Source: Leishmania donovani (lineage: Eukaryota > Euglenozoa > Kinetoplastea > Trypanosomatida > Trypanosomatidae). From it: a stretch of DNA of 45,208 bases. This document shows, in pieces, positions 21,090 to 34,100 of this stretch (position 1 is its first letter; each line of letters opens with the position of its first letter). Location: contig NC_018234.1 in NCBI RefSeq assembly GCF_000227135.1, forward strand, positions 404,132-449,339, given 5' to 3'. Position numbers and translations under genes: made by a program. The notes below the pieces were generated by a model. That model was not told the origin of the DNA. It searched no databases and worked only from the letters and a program-made list of their open reading frames with translations.

Positions 21090-21638
21090 ATGCCCAATCC
21101 ACTTGTGCGGCTCGGCAAGGAGCTGAAGGAGGCGACGGAGCACCCCGACCCGGACATCCACCTGGAGCTGTATGACCCCACCAAGGGCAGCAACTCCAGC
21201 CGCAGTAGCCAGGGCGCTGCGTCGCAGCCCTCTCAGCAGCAGCCCGGGCTTTACACATGGCTGGCCATTCTCAAGGGCCCACCCGATACACCGTTCGCGG
21301 GCGGCAGCTATCGACTGGTGTTGAGCATCCCGCACGAGTATCCCCTCGTCCCCCCGAAGGCTGCCTTTATTACAAAGGTGTTCCACCCCAACGTCGAGTT
21401 CAACACGGGCAACGTCTGCCTTGATATTCTCAAGAAGCGGTGGTCGCCGGTGTGGACGCTAAGCTCCGTGTGCCGCGCGATTCTAAATCTACTGGCGGAG
21501 CCAGAGTCGGATAGTCCGTTCAACTGCGATGCCGGAAACCTTCTGCGCGCTGGCGACATGGAGGGTTACGCGAGCCTGGTGCGGTACTACGCCATCACCG
21601 ACGCGGGAGCGCCGCCATTCGCGGATAACGAGGAGTGA
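21090..21638 (+). CDS. PEX4: Ubiquitin-conjugating enzyme E2, peroxin-4-like
   Basis: 182 residues, a single complete UBC fold. The HPN motif is at residues 99-101 and the catalytic Cys is C110 within NVCLDIL, followed by WSPVWTL (118-124). The C-terminal half carries SDSPF...GN and RAGDM (residues 140-157) followed by a Tyr-rich helix; this block is characteristic of peroxisomal Pex4 rather than of general E2 enzymes. In trypanosomatids PEX4 would charge ubiquitin for monoubiquitination of the import receptor PEX5, allowing its recycling from the glycosome membrane (known for the family; inferred here). A Ser/Gln-rich insertion at about residues 31-52 separates helix 1 from the first strand and looks disordered. 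The ATG at 21090 is chosen because the UBC alpha-1 helix starts immediately after it, although the frame is open upstream. The alternative is a different E2 subclass. Confidence 0.85.
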   Translation: MPNPLVRLGKELKEATEHPDPDIHLELYDPTKGSNSSRSSQGAASQPSQQQPGLYTWLAILKGPPDTPFAGGSYRLVLSIPHEYPLVPPKAAFITKVFHPNVEFNTGNVCLDILKKRWSPVWTLSSVCRAILNLLAEPESDSPFNCDAGNLLRAGDMEGYASLVRYYAITDAGAPPFADNEE

Positions 21639-24600
21639 CCGCTTGAGAAGAACCAAAACGATGGCGGGAGGCGACTGCGGTTCAGTGAAGCATAGCGCGA
21701 GGAGTTGAGCAGAGAGACTGAACAACCGGCGCTCCTGTTGTGCTCGCCTAAGCTTTTTTTTTGCTGCTGTTGTTGCTGTGGCTGCTTTATCTCCCCGTCA
21801 CCTCTCGCCCCCTCTCACAGGGCGGGCTCTCACGGTTATGGTGTCTGATGCGACGCATGTGTGCTTTTAGGATTTCACGCCCTTTTCATTTCGACATATG
21901 CCCCTTCCTTTTTCGCGGCTATAGGAGGTGTCTCTGGTGTGGAGGGGGGGCGGTGTAATGGTGGTGTGCTGTGTGGTTTGTGGGGTGTCGGAGGCGTCCA
22001 AGACGGGTCTTGTCCCTCTGCTGCTGTAGTGAGGTGCGCGTCCTTGTGCGGCCCCCTTGCCGTTGGCCCACGTACCTTCACACACACACACACACACTCA
22101 CGTGCGCGGCGCCGCCTTCGCTGTCGCATCGTTTTTTTTTCTTGTTTTGCTCTGCCACTGCACGGAAGCTCATGCACAGCCGCAGCCAACACGCACACAT
22201 AAAAGGTTGCACCGCCCGTGGAAGCTATCACAAAGAAGCCAGAGAGCCGTCAAGCACATGGGGGCGCTCCCGCAGGGAGGGGAGGCCTTGCATGGAGAAC
22301 GTAGCTTGCCGGCACCTCTCCAGGTTCTTCGACGGTTACTTTCGTCAGCAAGCCGTGCTCGTGCTCGTCGTTGCAGCCGCATTCAGCTCTGTGCTTTCCC
22401 TTTCTCTTCACAGCACTTTCGGCGCTGCCCGTGGTGCGGGTGATGGCGCCGACGACGTGCACCGCACCTCATCTCCTTTACCTTGCACCCTTTCTTCTCT
22501 TCGTCCCCCCTTCTCTCGTTGCTTTTCCGCTGCCGCTCCTTCTCCGCCTTGTGTCTCTCATGGGTTGGCTGTGCGCTTCGGTAACAAACTTGGCGATCTG
22601 CGCGTTGCTGCTGCTGCTGCTCACATCCACGCTGACCACCCTGCTGACTCGTACGCGCACTCTCCGCCCCCCACCCCCTTGTTGCTGCTTCTCGTATCGG
22701 GGGCAGTCACGTTCCAGAGGACGTTCTGTTGTCACCCTTTTTCTTCGCCTATTAGCCTCCTTTGGTCTCCCCCCCACACACACCGCACCTCCGCCTATAT
22801 CTCCTGTCTGTCGGCCTGTCGGTCTCTGTCTGGACGCTGCCCCCTTCTCTTTGCCAAGCGTCCCTCAACGCTGTTTTTTTTTTTTTTTGGCGGCCATCAC
22901 ACCTGTACAGCCGCCGAGCGATCCCCTTATCCAGCTTCGTTCTGCGGGGGTGCCGGGCTTCTCGGAGATTCATCGACGCTGCCATTGTTCGCTCTCTCTC
23001 CACCCATTGGACCCCATCCCTGAGCCTGCTCCCTTCCTTCCCACCACCAACTCGCCATCACACATCAACGCCCCCTGCCCCCATTCCCGACTCACCTCCA
23101 TAGCTACGCGGACCTGCCGTCCCTCTGGCACTCTGTCTGCCTCTATCTGCTTTCTTCTACGCCCCACGCCGTCACACCGATACGCGCACCGGCACCCCCT
23201 CTCTGAGAGAAGCGGTCGACATTTTCGAGCCGACGCGCTCGATTTGGCTTGCTCTCGTTTCGCTACTCTTTTTGCCGCACGTGTTGGACCTCGTCTGCGC
23301 ACGCGCACGCGAGAGGGACACAAGCGGGAGAGGAACGTTACAGTTGCTCCACATCACCCACCGACTCTCTTTCACCCAAACACACACACACATACATACA
23401 CACTGGTACCACGCCACCTCCTACCTCCCACCTCCCTCCTACTCGTACTTCTATTTACTATCGCCACGAGTGGCCCTCATACTCATACGCCATCTCTTCC
23501 GCCGCCGCGCCCCTCTTTACGCCCTTCCTCTCTTATCACCCTTCTCCGCTCACGTACAAGCCCACATACACAGGGGGAGGCGACGAAGGAAAAGACGTCG
23601 CTGCACCACGAGCACATTAAGTGGAGGGAGGACGAACAAAAATACGGACGAGGAGCGGAAGCGAAACCCAACAGAAGATTCACGGAGGTGCACGAAGGAG
23701 GAAAAAAGGCAGGGGCTGCACTTTCACACACGTCCTGCACCCACTCCACTATACACGTAGCCGGCGCATTTCTGTAGAGTACCATCGAGCTGACGAGCGT
23801 TCGCAAGACATCACTCGTATTGACCTCTCTCTTTCTCTCTGTGTGTGGCGCAAGTCTCTCGCGCCCTCCTTCTTTCTTACTCCTCTCCCTCGTCCCTCGA
23901 GTCTTCTGCTTGTCTCTTCGCCTCACCCTCCTTAACCGTGCGCGTGTTTGCTGTTTGGCGCCAAGAACAGCAACACCTCAAGGAAGGAGGCGAGAGAGGG
24001 AAACGTTAGAGCAGGGGGTATCGTCTCTCTCTCTCTCGTTTTTTTTTCTTGTGTGAGTGCGCGTGTGCCCGTCAGTGTACGCGTCTTTGTGTACACATCT
24101 ATCCCTCATTCCTCCTTTCCTTCCTTCCCCCGGTCTCACTTTTCACAGCCAAGCAAGCACGGAGCCGAGTACATGCTCATAGACAAACTCGTCTCCCATC
24201 TCTCTGTCTGTCTCTGTCGCTGTGCCTTGTTTCTACTCTCTTCTTCTGTTTTGTGTACCGCATCTCTTTAGTTTTCGTTGGCTGTTTGCTCTTGTTGCCT
24301 CCCCTCCCTTATTTCGCCTACTTGTGTCGTTGTCTGCCGCTCTCCGTGTCTGCCTCTGTACGTCTCTTGCTCGGCTTCGAATACACACGCTTCGCCACCT
24401 CCACTCTGCCTCCGCCCCACCCCCTCCCCCTCGTCTGTTTTCCTATGTATGCCTGTGCTTGCGCGTTTTGGTCAAGTGCGACTCATCACCCCTTTTTTGT
24501 GTCTCCTTCCCCCGCCATCTCTCTCTCTCTCTCTGAGCCTCCCTGCAAGCGTCGCTGTGCGTGCACCTGCCACTTACCTGTTTTTAGCTCTTTCCCCCCT

Positions 24601-25237
24601 TCTCTTCGCCCGCCTCTCCCCCGTCTTGGTCTTGTTTCCTTCCCCTCGTCATTTCACTCGTGTATGTGTCTCGCTCTCTTTCTCTCGGTTTTCACGACGC
24701 TTGCATCTCTGCTAAGCGCCCTTCTCTCTTCCTCCTCCTCTCTCTCCACTCCCTGCTCCCTCTCGAACCCGCCGACACCCTCGCCCAGCAGCCCGGCGCC
24801 TTCACGCTGTATCCCTCTTCCCTCTCACCGCACGCGCGCCTGCTGTCTTCGGGTGGATTGGGGGAGGGGGACTTCTACCATTTCGTTCGCATAACTCTCT
24901 TTTTTTTTGTATTTGGTCTGCCGCTTCGTTGGCGCTGAGCAGTTCTCTTTAGTGTGAAATTTTCTTTTTTTTTCCGTTGCATCACTGTGTGTTTCACGTT
25001 GGCTCGCTCCTCTCTCGGTCTCTTCCTTTCGCGCACGCACGCACTCTCTTTCTCTCCCCTCCCCTCACTCCCCCGCATTCCCCCTTCTCTCTTCACTTTC
25101 TCTGTTGTCCCCCCCCCGCTGGCTGCGTCGTTTCTCTTCTTCGTTTGTAGTGTGTTATTCTCTCTTTTATTGCCCAATCCTCCCTCTCTTCGTGCGTGTC
25201 TCTGCCTGTCTTTATCTCTCTGCGTGTGACTCCCTAA

Positions 25238-25250
25238 CCCCCCCCCCCCC
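25238..25250. repeat. Poly-C run
   Basis: Thirteen consecutive C within the pyrimidine-rich spacer. Confidence 0.85.
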
Positions 25251-28200
25251 GTACTCCCCTCCTTCCCACACGGCACCTCTCTTCTTTCCTTACATTGGTT
25301 CTCTTCCTCCTCCTCCCCCCGCCACACACTAGCCGCGGCCTCATTGCGAAAAGGCGCTTCACTGTTTTATTTGTCGTTTCCACCTCTGTTAGTTCCTGGA
25401 TGCGCGTGTCTCTCTCTCTGTCCTCCCTCTCCCTCCCCCTCTCCTCCACTCCCTCTCTCTCCCTCTCGCCCAGCCTTCTGTTCGCTCCTCTTTTGCCTTT
25501 CCTTGCGTCTTCTCTTACGTTTCACGTGTCTCGTCGTCTTCTCGTCTAACTGCCTTGGCCCCCACCCCTTCCCCTCCGTCTGTCTCTCTCTCTCTCCACC
25601 CAACTGACATCCTACGCCATCCCTGTCTCCGTTTTGTTGTCCTTCTTCTCGTGAATCGTCTTCCTTTTCGACTGCCCCGCGCCGCCTCGCGACTTCTCCA
25701 GGAGGGCGCAGCAACGACGCAAGGGCTACAGCGAGTGCGGAAGAGCCCCGGGTTCCTTCCTCCTTCGCCCCCCTCCCCCTATTGCTCCGCCCATCCCTCC
25801 CGCGAGACGCACGTACACGCGTGCGTACCCAGGCACACGTGGACGCGTGTCGGGGGAGGACGAGACGGCTGTGAGAAGCCCCCACATTCACTCTCCCTTC
25901 GTTTTTTTTTCCCTGGTTCGGCTCCCTTGCCTTCGACACTACACTTGGCGTACCTGTGCTCGCGCTTCCCTCTTCCCCTTCATCTCGTTGCATCTCTCCG
26001 CGATTCCATACATTTAGCGTGCCCGCTCTCTCTCTCTCTCTGCGTGTCTCTCTCCGTATTGCATTACACACCTGGGGCTCACCCGCGTGCCTGTTTCCGT
26101 GCGTCTGGCTGGTGGCTGTACACTGTTGTGTAGCTGCTTTGGTTCTTGCTTGCAATCAGCCTCCGTCACCCCCACCCCCGCTCCTCCATCGATCCCTCTT
26201 CTTCCCTTCGCCCAGACTGTCTTCAAACAACGGGAGAGACGCACACCTCGTAACGCAACGACACCAAGGCGAAAGAAACACACAGTGGAACGACGAAGAG
26301 CGGAGAAGGGCTGCGCACGTGCCGCCGCCGCTACTTTCCACTCACTCACTCACTTACTCGCTCTCACATACCTTCTTTCTCTCTCCGCGCCGGTGTGCGT
26401 CGGTCTTCGCTTGACGCTTCGCCTTCTTGAACATTTTGGTGTGGTCTTGTCTCAAAAGGGGTACTCTCTCCTTGTAGCGCTCCCTTCTTGTGTGCTGTGT
26501 GTGCATGTATGTTGAGTACTGCAGCGGCGACTCGTGCGCTTTTCGTGTCCCCTCCTCCTCTTCTCTTGGTTTCTCTTCTCTCTGCGTTCAAGAGAGCTCT
26601 CTCACTCTCTCCCCCCTCTCTCACTCTCTCCCCCCTCTCTCTCTCTCCCGTCCTTCCTTCCTTTTCCTCTTGTGAAATTTGTGCTCAACTCCCTCACCTT
26701 TTTGTTGTTCTTGTGTGTGTGTGTGTGTCTCCCTCTCTTCCTCCCTCCGCCCGTTTTTCCTGTGTCTTGCTCGTCTTCTGAATTTTCTTCTTCCTCTCTC
26801 TCACTCTTCGTCACTGTTTTCGAATCGGTAATCTCGCTAGACATTGCCGTCACCGTCGCAATCGCTACTCGCCCTTTCGTTGTTTGTTTTTGTCATCAAA
26901 CCTCCTTTCTTCTCTCTCTCCCTGTGTGCGTGCGCGTGGGCTCTATTCCTCCCTTCTCGCCCTCCCTCTTCTCTCTTCCACTCTTCTTGTCGTCGTCCTT
27001 TGTTTTTGCTTTTTCCTGTTGCTGTGAGGCGTCGTCGTCTTCCCGAGAAGAACACGCGCAAAGGCCGGGGGTGCGCCTCCCTCATCTCTCTCTCTCTCCA
27101 TCTCCCTCCTACTCTTGCTGCTGCTGTGCCTCCTCGCACTGCCGCGCTCGTGCGTGCGCGCAAAAACACACGCGCACACACATACACACACAAACTTGCC
27201 GCTAAATTTGTTTTAAGATTTTGATCTTGCGCGCCCCCTCCCGCTTTCTCTCCACTCCCTGCCTCTCGTCAACCACAGCTTACCTATACATACGTGTACA
27301 CACGTTCTCCGGCGCCGATACGCTCGCGAACGCATACGCAACCATACGCGCGGCCAGCTCATCCCGAGCGAACGGGAGAACAGGAAAGGCGCAGCTGAAA
27401 GAATCACAAAAGAGGCGCTCGGGGCTCGCGCGTCCTACAGATACTTCACAGGCTTCTTATACAAGTTAGATTTCCATTTTTTTTTTCGCTTTCCCTTCCT
27501 AGTCTCACGGTTGCCGTTGCGCCGCCCTTTCCTCCCCTTCCGCGATTCTTCGTGCGAGTCGCCGGCCTTCGTCGCCTATCGCGCTCTTTCTCTCTCCCCT
27601 AGATCTCGTGTGCTGTACGAGTGCTGCACCTGCGCTGCTTTACTCCTCGTCTACTCCGCCGCTCCTTTAGTCTTTATCTTCACAGCCCTCCCTCCCCTCC
27701 CTCCGGACACCCCTTCCGTTACGACAATCACGTCGTGCATCCTTCTTCGCCTTGTTGTTTCGCGGCCGGCTCGTGCACAGAAATTCCGTCTTTACAAGGG
27801 ATCTGCTGCTACACGTGCGCGCAGCTTTCAGCGGAGAGATCACCCTCTCCTCTCCCCTTGATCTCAGTCCTGTGCCCTCCTCCTCCCCCTCCTCCCTGTC
27901 TTTTTCCCCTTGTTCGTGTTTTCTGTGGTTGCCATTCTTCCGTCGGCCGGGTCATCTGCCGCAGCGGTGCGTCTCCGCCCTCCTTGTGTGGTTGTGTGCG
28001 CGAGCTGCCGTTGCACTCTATACACACACCCACGAGAGAGGCAACCGTTTGTGTTTTCCCTTTTCTCCTCGGCGTGCGCGTTGTCTTTGTGGGCCTCTCT
28101 CTGTCTCTGGTTGGGCTTGCGATCGGGTAGTTGTGTGGGCGTTGCTGCTGTGGTTGTGTTTGTGGTGGTGGCTGTGGGCCTGCGTCTTGCCCCTTCCCCC

Positions 28201-31140
28201 CTCCCTCCGTTAGTTTCTTCCTCGATTTCTTGTTTCCCACGGACTCCTCCCCTCAACCCCTGCCTCTGCCTTTTTCTCTCCATCGCTTCCCCGCGCCCTT
28301 CTTCTTGTTTCCACCTCCCCCCTCAGAGTCGTTGGCATTCATCGATAGAAGTCCATGCAAGGACAGTGACGCCCCTCTCTTTATTTCACTCTCGCTCCTT
28401 CTCCGCTCTCCGCTCTCCGCTCGTGCGGTGACGAGGAACAGCAGCAGCAAGGTCAGCAAGCGTGTGTGCTTGAGGACTCTGCCTGAGCGGTGCAGATCAT
28501 CTCCACCACCTTTTTCCCCCTTTCTCGCCACCCCCTCCCCTTTCCTTTCTCTGTCTACCTCTTCTCGCACGCGTAGATCCGCAGTGGGCTTGTTTTGCTT
28601 TTCCCCGCCCCTCCCCTCTCCTCCCCTATTCCGTTTCGTCGATTCTGGTTTCCGTGCAGCCTTCCTTTCCGTGTCGTGCCTCTCTCTCGCTCGCTTTTCA
28701 TTCGTCCAGTATAGACGCCTGTGCCGCTGGGCGGTCTTTCTGGCCCTGGCGCTCTCCTCGTGTGCGCGTGAGTACGCGTTTCTTTGGCGCTGCTCGCTGT
28801 CTTACGGCTTGGCTCGGGTGCAACGATCTCCTGACCGTCTGCCAGCCACTCTCTGCGCGGCTCTTCTCTCTCCCACTGCGGTTCCTCCCTCCCTGCCTTC
28901 CTTCCTCTTTTTTTTTTCCTCTCTGCGCGTGCGCGCGCACCTGTCGCTTTCTATCTCTGTTACTTGGGCAGGCTTCACTGTGTCGTGCGTCGCTTCTCCG
29001 TCCCCACTCTTCCCACTTCATTGAGCCTCCATTGCTTCCGAGCAAGGCTGGAGCATCTCCGCCTACGGGGGAGGGTCACCTTCGCTCTTTCTCTCTCTCC
29101 CGCGCACTTCGTGACATCTTTCCGTGGGTTTAAAGAGCTCTTGTCTGTTTCGCTGTCCTCTGGTTGCGTAACGTCTCTCAGTTGCAGTGCAGTCGCCCAC
29201 GCGCACGTTTTCTCTTCTCGTTTTTTTTTGGATTTGTTGTTGTGAAGTCGACTCGTGGGTCCACGTGTGCAATTTCGTGAAAGGGACGCATCGACGCATT
29301 TGCTATACAGGGGCGGACGCACCCTCTGCCAGCCCCCGTGCTTCCACTTGTGTCTGTCTGTCAGCTTTTCTGTTTGCAAGGGCTTCGTCTCCATCCCCTC
29401 CTTCCCCTCCTCCTCCTCCTCCCTCCTCCTTTTTCTGTTTTTCTTCGCTTGCTTCCTTGAGTGTTTTCTCGTGTTGTTGTTTGATATCTTTACACAGACT
29501 CTCTCTGTCTGTTTTGTGAGCGCGCGCGTGTTCGTGTGGAATCTTTCCTTTCCCTCCGCAAAACGTGAGCTCCGCTGTACTGAAACGCATCCAGTCAAGC
29601 GCAGCGCTTTATTATATCACATTCTCGCCTCCTCCGTTGCCCTTTCCCAGCCATCCTTTACCGCCTCCGCCCCCACCTCCCTCGCTCTCCCTTGTTTCTT
29701 CGCCTTCTTGTGCGTTTTTTGTTGTGTGCCGCTGCCCGTTGTGTTGTATGTCTGCATCTGTTACAGTGGCCCCGTCTACCGTTCCTTCTTGCCTCCTCCC
29801 TCTCTACGCATACCCCTTCCCCCTTCCCCCTTCCCCACCACACACACACGTACCAATACGCGCCGTCTCTGCGCTCTCTTCCCCCTCTGCCTCTCTCCAC
29901 TACCATCTCCTCAGGACTTCTTCGTCTGCTTCGCTTACCTGGGCCGATTTCCATTGTCCGTGCCATCTTGTTCTCCCTCTCTCCCTCTCTCTTTCACGTC
30001 TCTTGCGCAAGTATCGCTGCGTGTTGTCTGTGCCTGTGTGTGTCACCGTAACAGCGCCTGCGTACGAACCACTTGCTTTTTGTTTTCCCTTCTGTCTGTC
30101 TCAGTCTGCCTGTCTTCTCGGTCTTCTCTTGTTTCTGTGTCGTGCCCGTTGACGCCCTGCCCTGCCCTCCCCCCTCCACCGCGCGATCTCTTCTGTCTGC
30201 GTCTGTCTGCGTGTGTCTGTGTCTGTCCGTAACTTGGGCTTCCTCCTCCTCTCTTCTTGTCCCTTCGGTTGTTGCTCTTCCTTCTTTACTGGCTTGGGTC
30301 TGCCAGAAGACACAACGGCGTGCGCGTGTGGTGTGTGTGCTCTCGTTGTTCGGGCCATCTCATCTGCAGGATCTGTTATTCTTTCTCTTTTCTCTGCACT
30401 TGTGCGTGTGCCTGTGAGTGGTTGTCTCTTCCGCCCTCCCGTCTTGTTCTCGCTATTGGTTGTCGCCTGCTCTCGTTCGCCGGCTGCTCTGCCTGTGTGT
30501 GTGTGTCTCTCTGTTTTTCCTCGCCTTTTCAGTGTTGAGTTGCCAACGATCCTCCGAACCACGCCCACGCCCACGCACACGGACATCTACACACACACAC
30601 ACACACACACCCGACGCACACGCCCTCGGGCACATACACGCCCCCCTCCCACTCGACATCCCCCGCCTCATCATCTCTGCGGGGTTGTCTTTGTAGCACC
30701 ATCACTTTTCTGTCCTTGTCTATCTGTTTCTCTCCCTGCCCCTCTCTCGCTCTCGCTTCTGTGAAAGTCCGCAGCGGCGGCAGCGTCGTCACCCAGTGCG
30801 CAAGTCAGCAGTGAGGTATAACCCGCCCTCCCCCTCTGTTGCTCCACAACGAGCCTTTAAAAAGCCGCTTAAAGTGCGCTCGCCTTCCTCGCTCTTCATT
30901 CTTTCTGCTCGTGCCTATTGTGTGTATTGTGTGTCTGGGCCATCTTAACGTGCTTCTCTCGGCGCTTGCGGCCCCCCTCCCCCTTTCCCTTCCTTCACCT
31001 GCCCGAACGCCGTTCCTCGTCGCCTCTCTCTCGGTCTCCGTCTCGACTTCTCTCTTGCGCACTTGCGAACGGTTTTGCTACAAGGCGCGCGCGTGTCTGC
31101 ATCTGCGCGGGTCTTTGCTCTCCCCCTCCGCCTCCTGCTG

Positions 31141-31177
31141 ATCTCTGGCTCTTCCTTTCTTTCCTAACGCACCCGAG
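31141..31177 (+). promoter_or_regulatory. Candidate polypyrimidine tract and acceptor AG for 1,473-residue protein mRNA
   Basis: A C/T tract at 31141-31165 is followed by the first AG at 31176-31177, only 11 nt before the ATG. The whole upstream region is pyrimidine-rich, so an acceptor further upstream is equally possible. Confidence 0.25.
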
Positions 31178-31188
31178 AGGGCCGCGCC

Positions 31189-34100
31189 ATGTACACCATT
31201 TCGTCCGATGCGGTGGACGAGTCGACCACCGCGTTCGAGTGGCGCGTGTGGGGCTCTGACTCGAGCGCCTCCACCCCCGTGGTGCCGCTCGGCGGTGTCA
31301 GAGACGCCTCACTGCGCTCCACGACGGCAGCGACCATGCCGGTCGCGTCGTTCTGGGGCGACTCCCGTGATGATCGAGGCGCCGCCGCCGCTGCCGCTTC
31401 CACAACGTCGCCGTTGACTTCTTCCACCTTGTGGTCGTCGGTGACGGTGGCGAACAACATGCGTGGCACCAGCAACGCCGCATACAAGGGCACACGCGCC
31501 CCCAGTGCTGCGACCACGCCAGCTGGACTGGTGGCGCTCAGCAGCGAGGGTAAGCGCATACCGTCGCAGAAGTCGTCGGCCGTGCCGGCAGACCTCAGCA
31601 GTCACTCAGAGCGCCCCAACGGCGACATTGGGGGCGGCACTAGCGTTGGCACCTTCAAGTACACAGCCGCGTCGTTGGCGGTGGAGCCGCCGCATTCAAC
31701 GATGCCCACCACCTTTCGCGACAGCGATGACGGAGACGATGAAGCTTTTGATATCATCAAGGAGAGCATCAAGCGCCAGCTCGTCAGCATCGAGGAGGAT
31801 GAGCTCGTCAGTGAGACAGCGCAAGACAACTTAGCGGCCGCTTTACGGCAGACACTTCAGCCGCAGCCGCAGCCGCAGCCGCAACAGCATCGTTTCTTAA
31901 CAGTGCAGCTGCGGGGCGGCGCCGCCAGCGAGGCTGCCGGTGCGCGTCGGAGCGGCGACGATGATCGCATAATTCACATCACTAGCGCTGCTACACCCCC
32001 TGCTCCTCGGTCGGCTGCTGCAGCTCGGCAAGGGGAGATAAAAACGATCCGTTGCTCTTCTTCGCCCGTGTCGGTCGTGGAGCAGCTCGCTGCCATCAGC
32101 ATTGGCCAGTCATCCGTGTCCAAGGTAAGTGTGCCTGTCACCAGTGCAAGCGGTGGCGACGCGAAGGGTTTTCGCTCGAAGCCACCTTCATCGCTCCCAC
32201 AGTCTCCCCAGGCACCCGCCCAGAAGGCCGCGCAACTGACATCCCAGCAGTCTTCCGAGCAGCCGCTGCCGCAGCACCACGAGCCGCCGCAGCAAAGAGC
32301 TCCGGCTACGGTGCACCCGCTCAATGCTGCGGCGTCACGTGCGACGCTCTTTGAGCAACAGCGCCAGCCCTCGGCAAACGGCGTTGGCGGCACGGCCTGC
32401 GGCGCGAGCCCCCGCGCAGAGGCGAGCATCCACGCCGGCGGTCTACGCATCCCACTTCCAACCCCCGGTGCCCGTTCGATGGGTGGCAGAAGCGGCTCTG
32501 GCGAAATCGCTGCCGTGCAAATCTCCACCGAGGCCGCAAGTCGTACCCCCTTTCACATGGACCCAAGCCGAGACATCGGCAGCGGTGCGGCGACGGCGAC
32601 GGCGACCGCGAGGTCCTCGGCAACGTCAACGACGGCCTCATCGTCCTCGACGTCGACAACGCTGCAGAGCGGCCGTTTCTCCTCTGAGCGCTCGTCGTCG
32701 TCCAAGGAAGAGCCAGCCAGTTCAGGCCACCACTATCAGCAGTATCCCCGTCAGCTTCTCTCAGGTTCGTCTGTGACGCAGCTCAGGCACGGCCGGCATC
32801 CGCATCAACACGAAATTCCGGCACTGCAGCTCGAGGGTTTACAAGAGCCATATCCCACGAATAGCCAACAGGAGTGTCTTCAGCATAAAGGCACACAGCA
32901 GCAGCAGCAAGAGCAACCGCCAGCGCCGCCGCCGCTGACACCACCCCCACCACCGCCGCTGCCGCAGCAGCAGCGTGTACAGGCCTCGTCGATGATGTCG
33001 TTTCAGGGTGGCCCAAGGCTCCCCAACTTGCCACCACACCTCCAGCCACAGCCGCTCACGCAAGCGCAGCAGCAATCCCATCTTCAGCATCCGCTACCGC
33101 AGACACAGTCTCAACAGTCGCAGCAACAGCAGCTTGGAGTGTCTGCGTCGTCTCCTTCAGCGGCCATGATGTCTGGCAAGATCTACGCCGCCACTCCGCA
33201 TGGCCGGCTGATCTTGCTCACCCCTGACGGCGTACAAGCACCACAGGTGCAGCTGCCTCAGCACTCACTGCCGCCACCACCGCCACCGCCTCCGCCACCG
33301 CCGTCGACCGCCACCAGCTCGGCGCTCACTGGCAACTACGTCACCGCCAGCAACTACTCTGCTCTCTTCTGCCGCAACAACCCACTGCACTCTATGCGTT
33401 ACCCCGGCTCTCAGCCAGAGAGCGCGGGGCGGCTGGCGGGTGAAGCGGTTCGTCCCAAGGATGAGAAGGGCACCGCGGCGACCCCCTTCAGCAGCTCAGA
33501 GCGTTCCGGCACCCAGGCGTTCAACACGACTGCCAGCTCTGCGGCATCAGAGAAGGATGTGCCGACGAGCCTCAACGCAGGACAGAGCCGCGACGACGCT
33601 GCGGTGAACCACGCCGAGACCCGTGCCTCGGTGGCCCCCGCAGTGGCCACTGCTGGCAGCGCGAGTGCCGAAGCACCGCCTCTTCCGGCCGCCCGTTCAG
33701 CTGCTGCGACTGGTGCATCGTCGGCAACAGTCAGCGGTAGCGGCGGTGCGGCAGCGCCTGCGGGTCGTGGCAGTCAACCGCCCACGGCCTCTGTAGCGCC
33801 GCTTCTCGTCCGAAACTCCCACGGCGCCTCCGCCGGTGAGCTTGCGCAGCGGCTTGGCAGCCACCCCAGCAGCAGCAGCAGCAGCAGCGCGAATGGTTGT
33901 GGCCGGCCCCTCCAGCTGCCAACGTTCCCAACACGCGAGGACATCAGCATCACCTCGTCCGCGGGTGGCGCCGACCACCCGAACCTCAACGCAGCTCCGG
34001 TTTCAACATCGTCTAGCAACGGCGCCGCCATGTCGCCTCTCTCGAGAGTGCAACCGAAGCTCGTCGATTCTGACCGAAATATTGGGCTGAGCGCGACGAA

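Larger units (their letters stand above)
21639..31188 (+). other. 9.5-kb pyrimidine-skewed region without supportable genes
   Basis: After the PEX4-like stop the + strand becomes overwhelmingly C/T-rich (CTCTCT, TTTTTT and CCCC tracts), especially from about 22300 to 31100. Long open frames such as 22371-23777 and 28131-29024 encode Ser/Leu/Pro/Phe low-complexity sequence, overlap each other in several frames and have no domain signature. This length is unusual for a Leishmania spacer inside one directional cluster. It may combine a long 3' UTR, a long 5' UTR and untranslated processed transcripts. No tRNA or rRNA was recognised. Confidence 0.6.

Noticed and set aside
22371..23777. 468-residue open frame in the long spacer
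   Set aside because: Ser/Leu/Pro/Thr low complexity driven by C/T-rich DNA, overlapped by equally long frames, no motif or conserved-looking segment.
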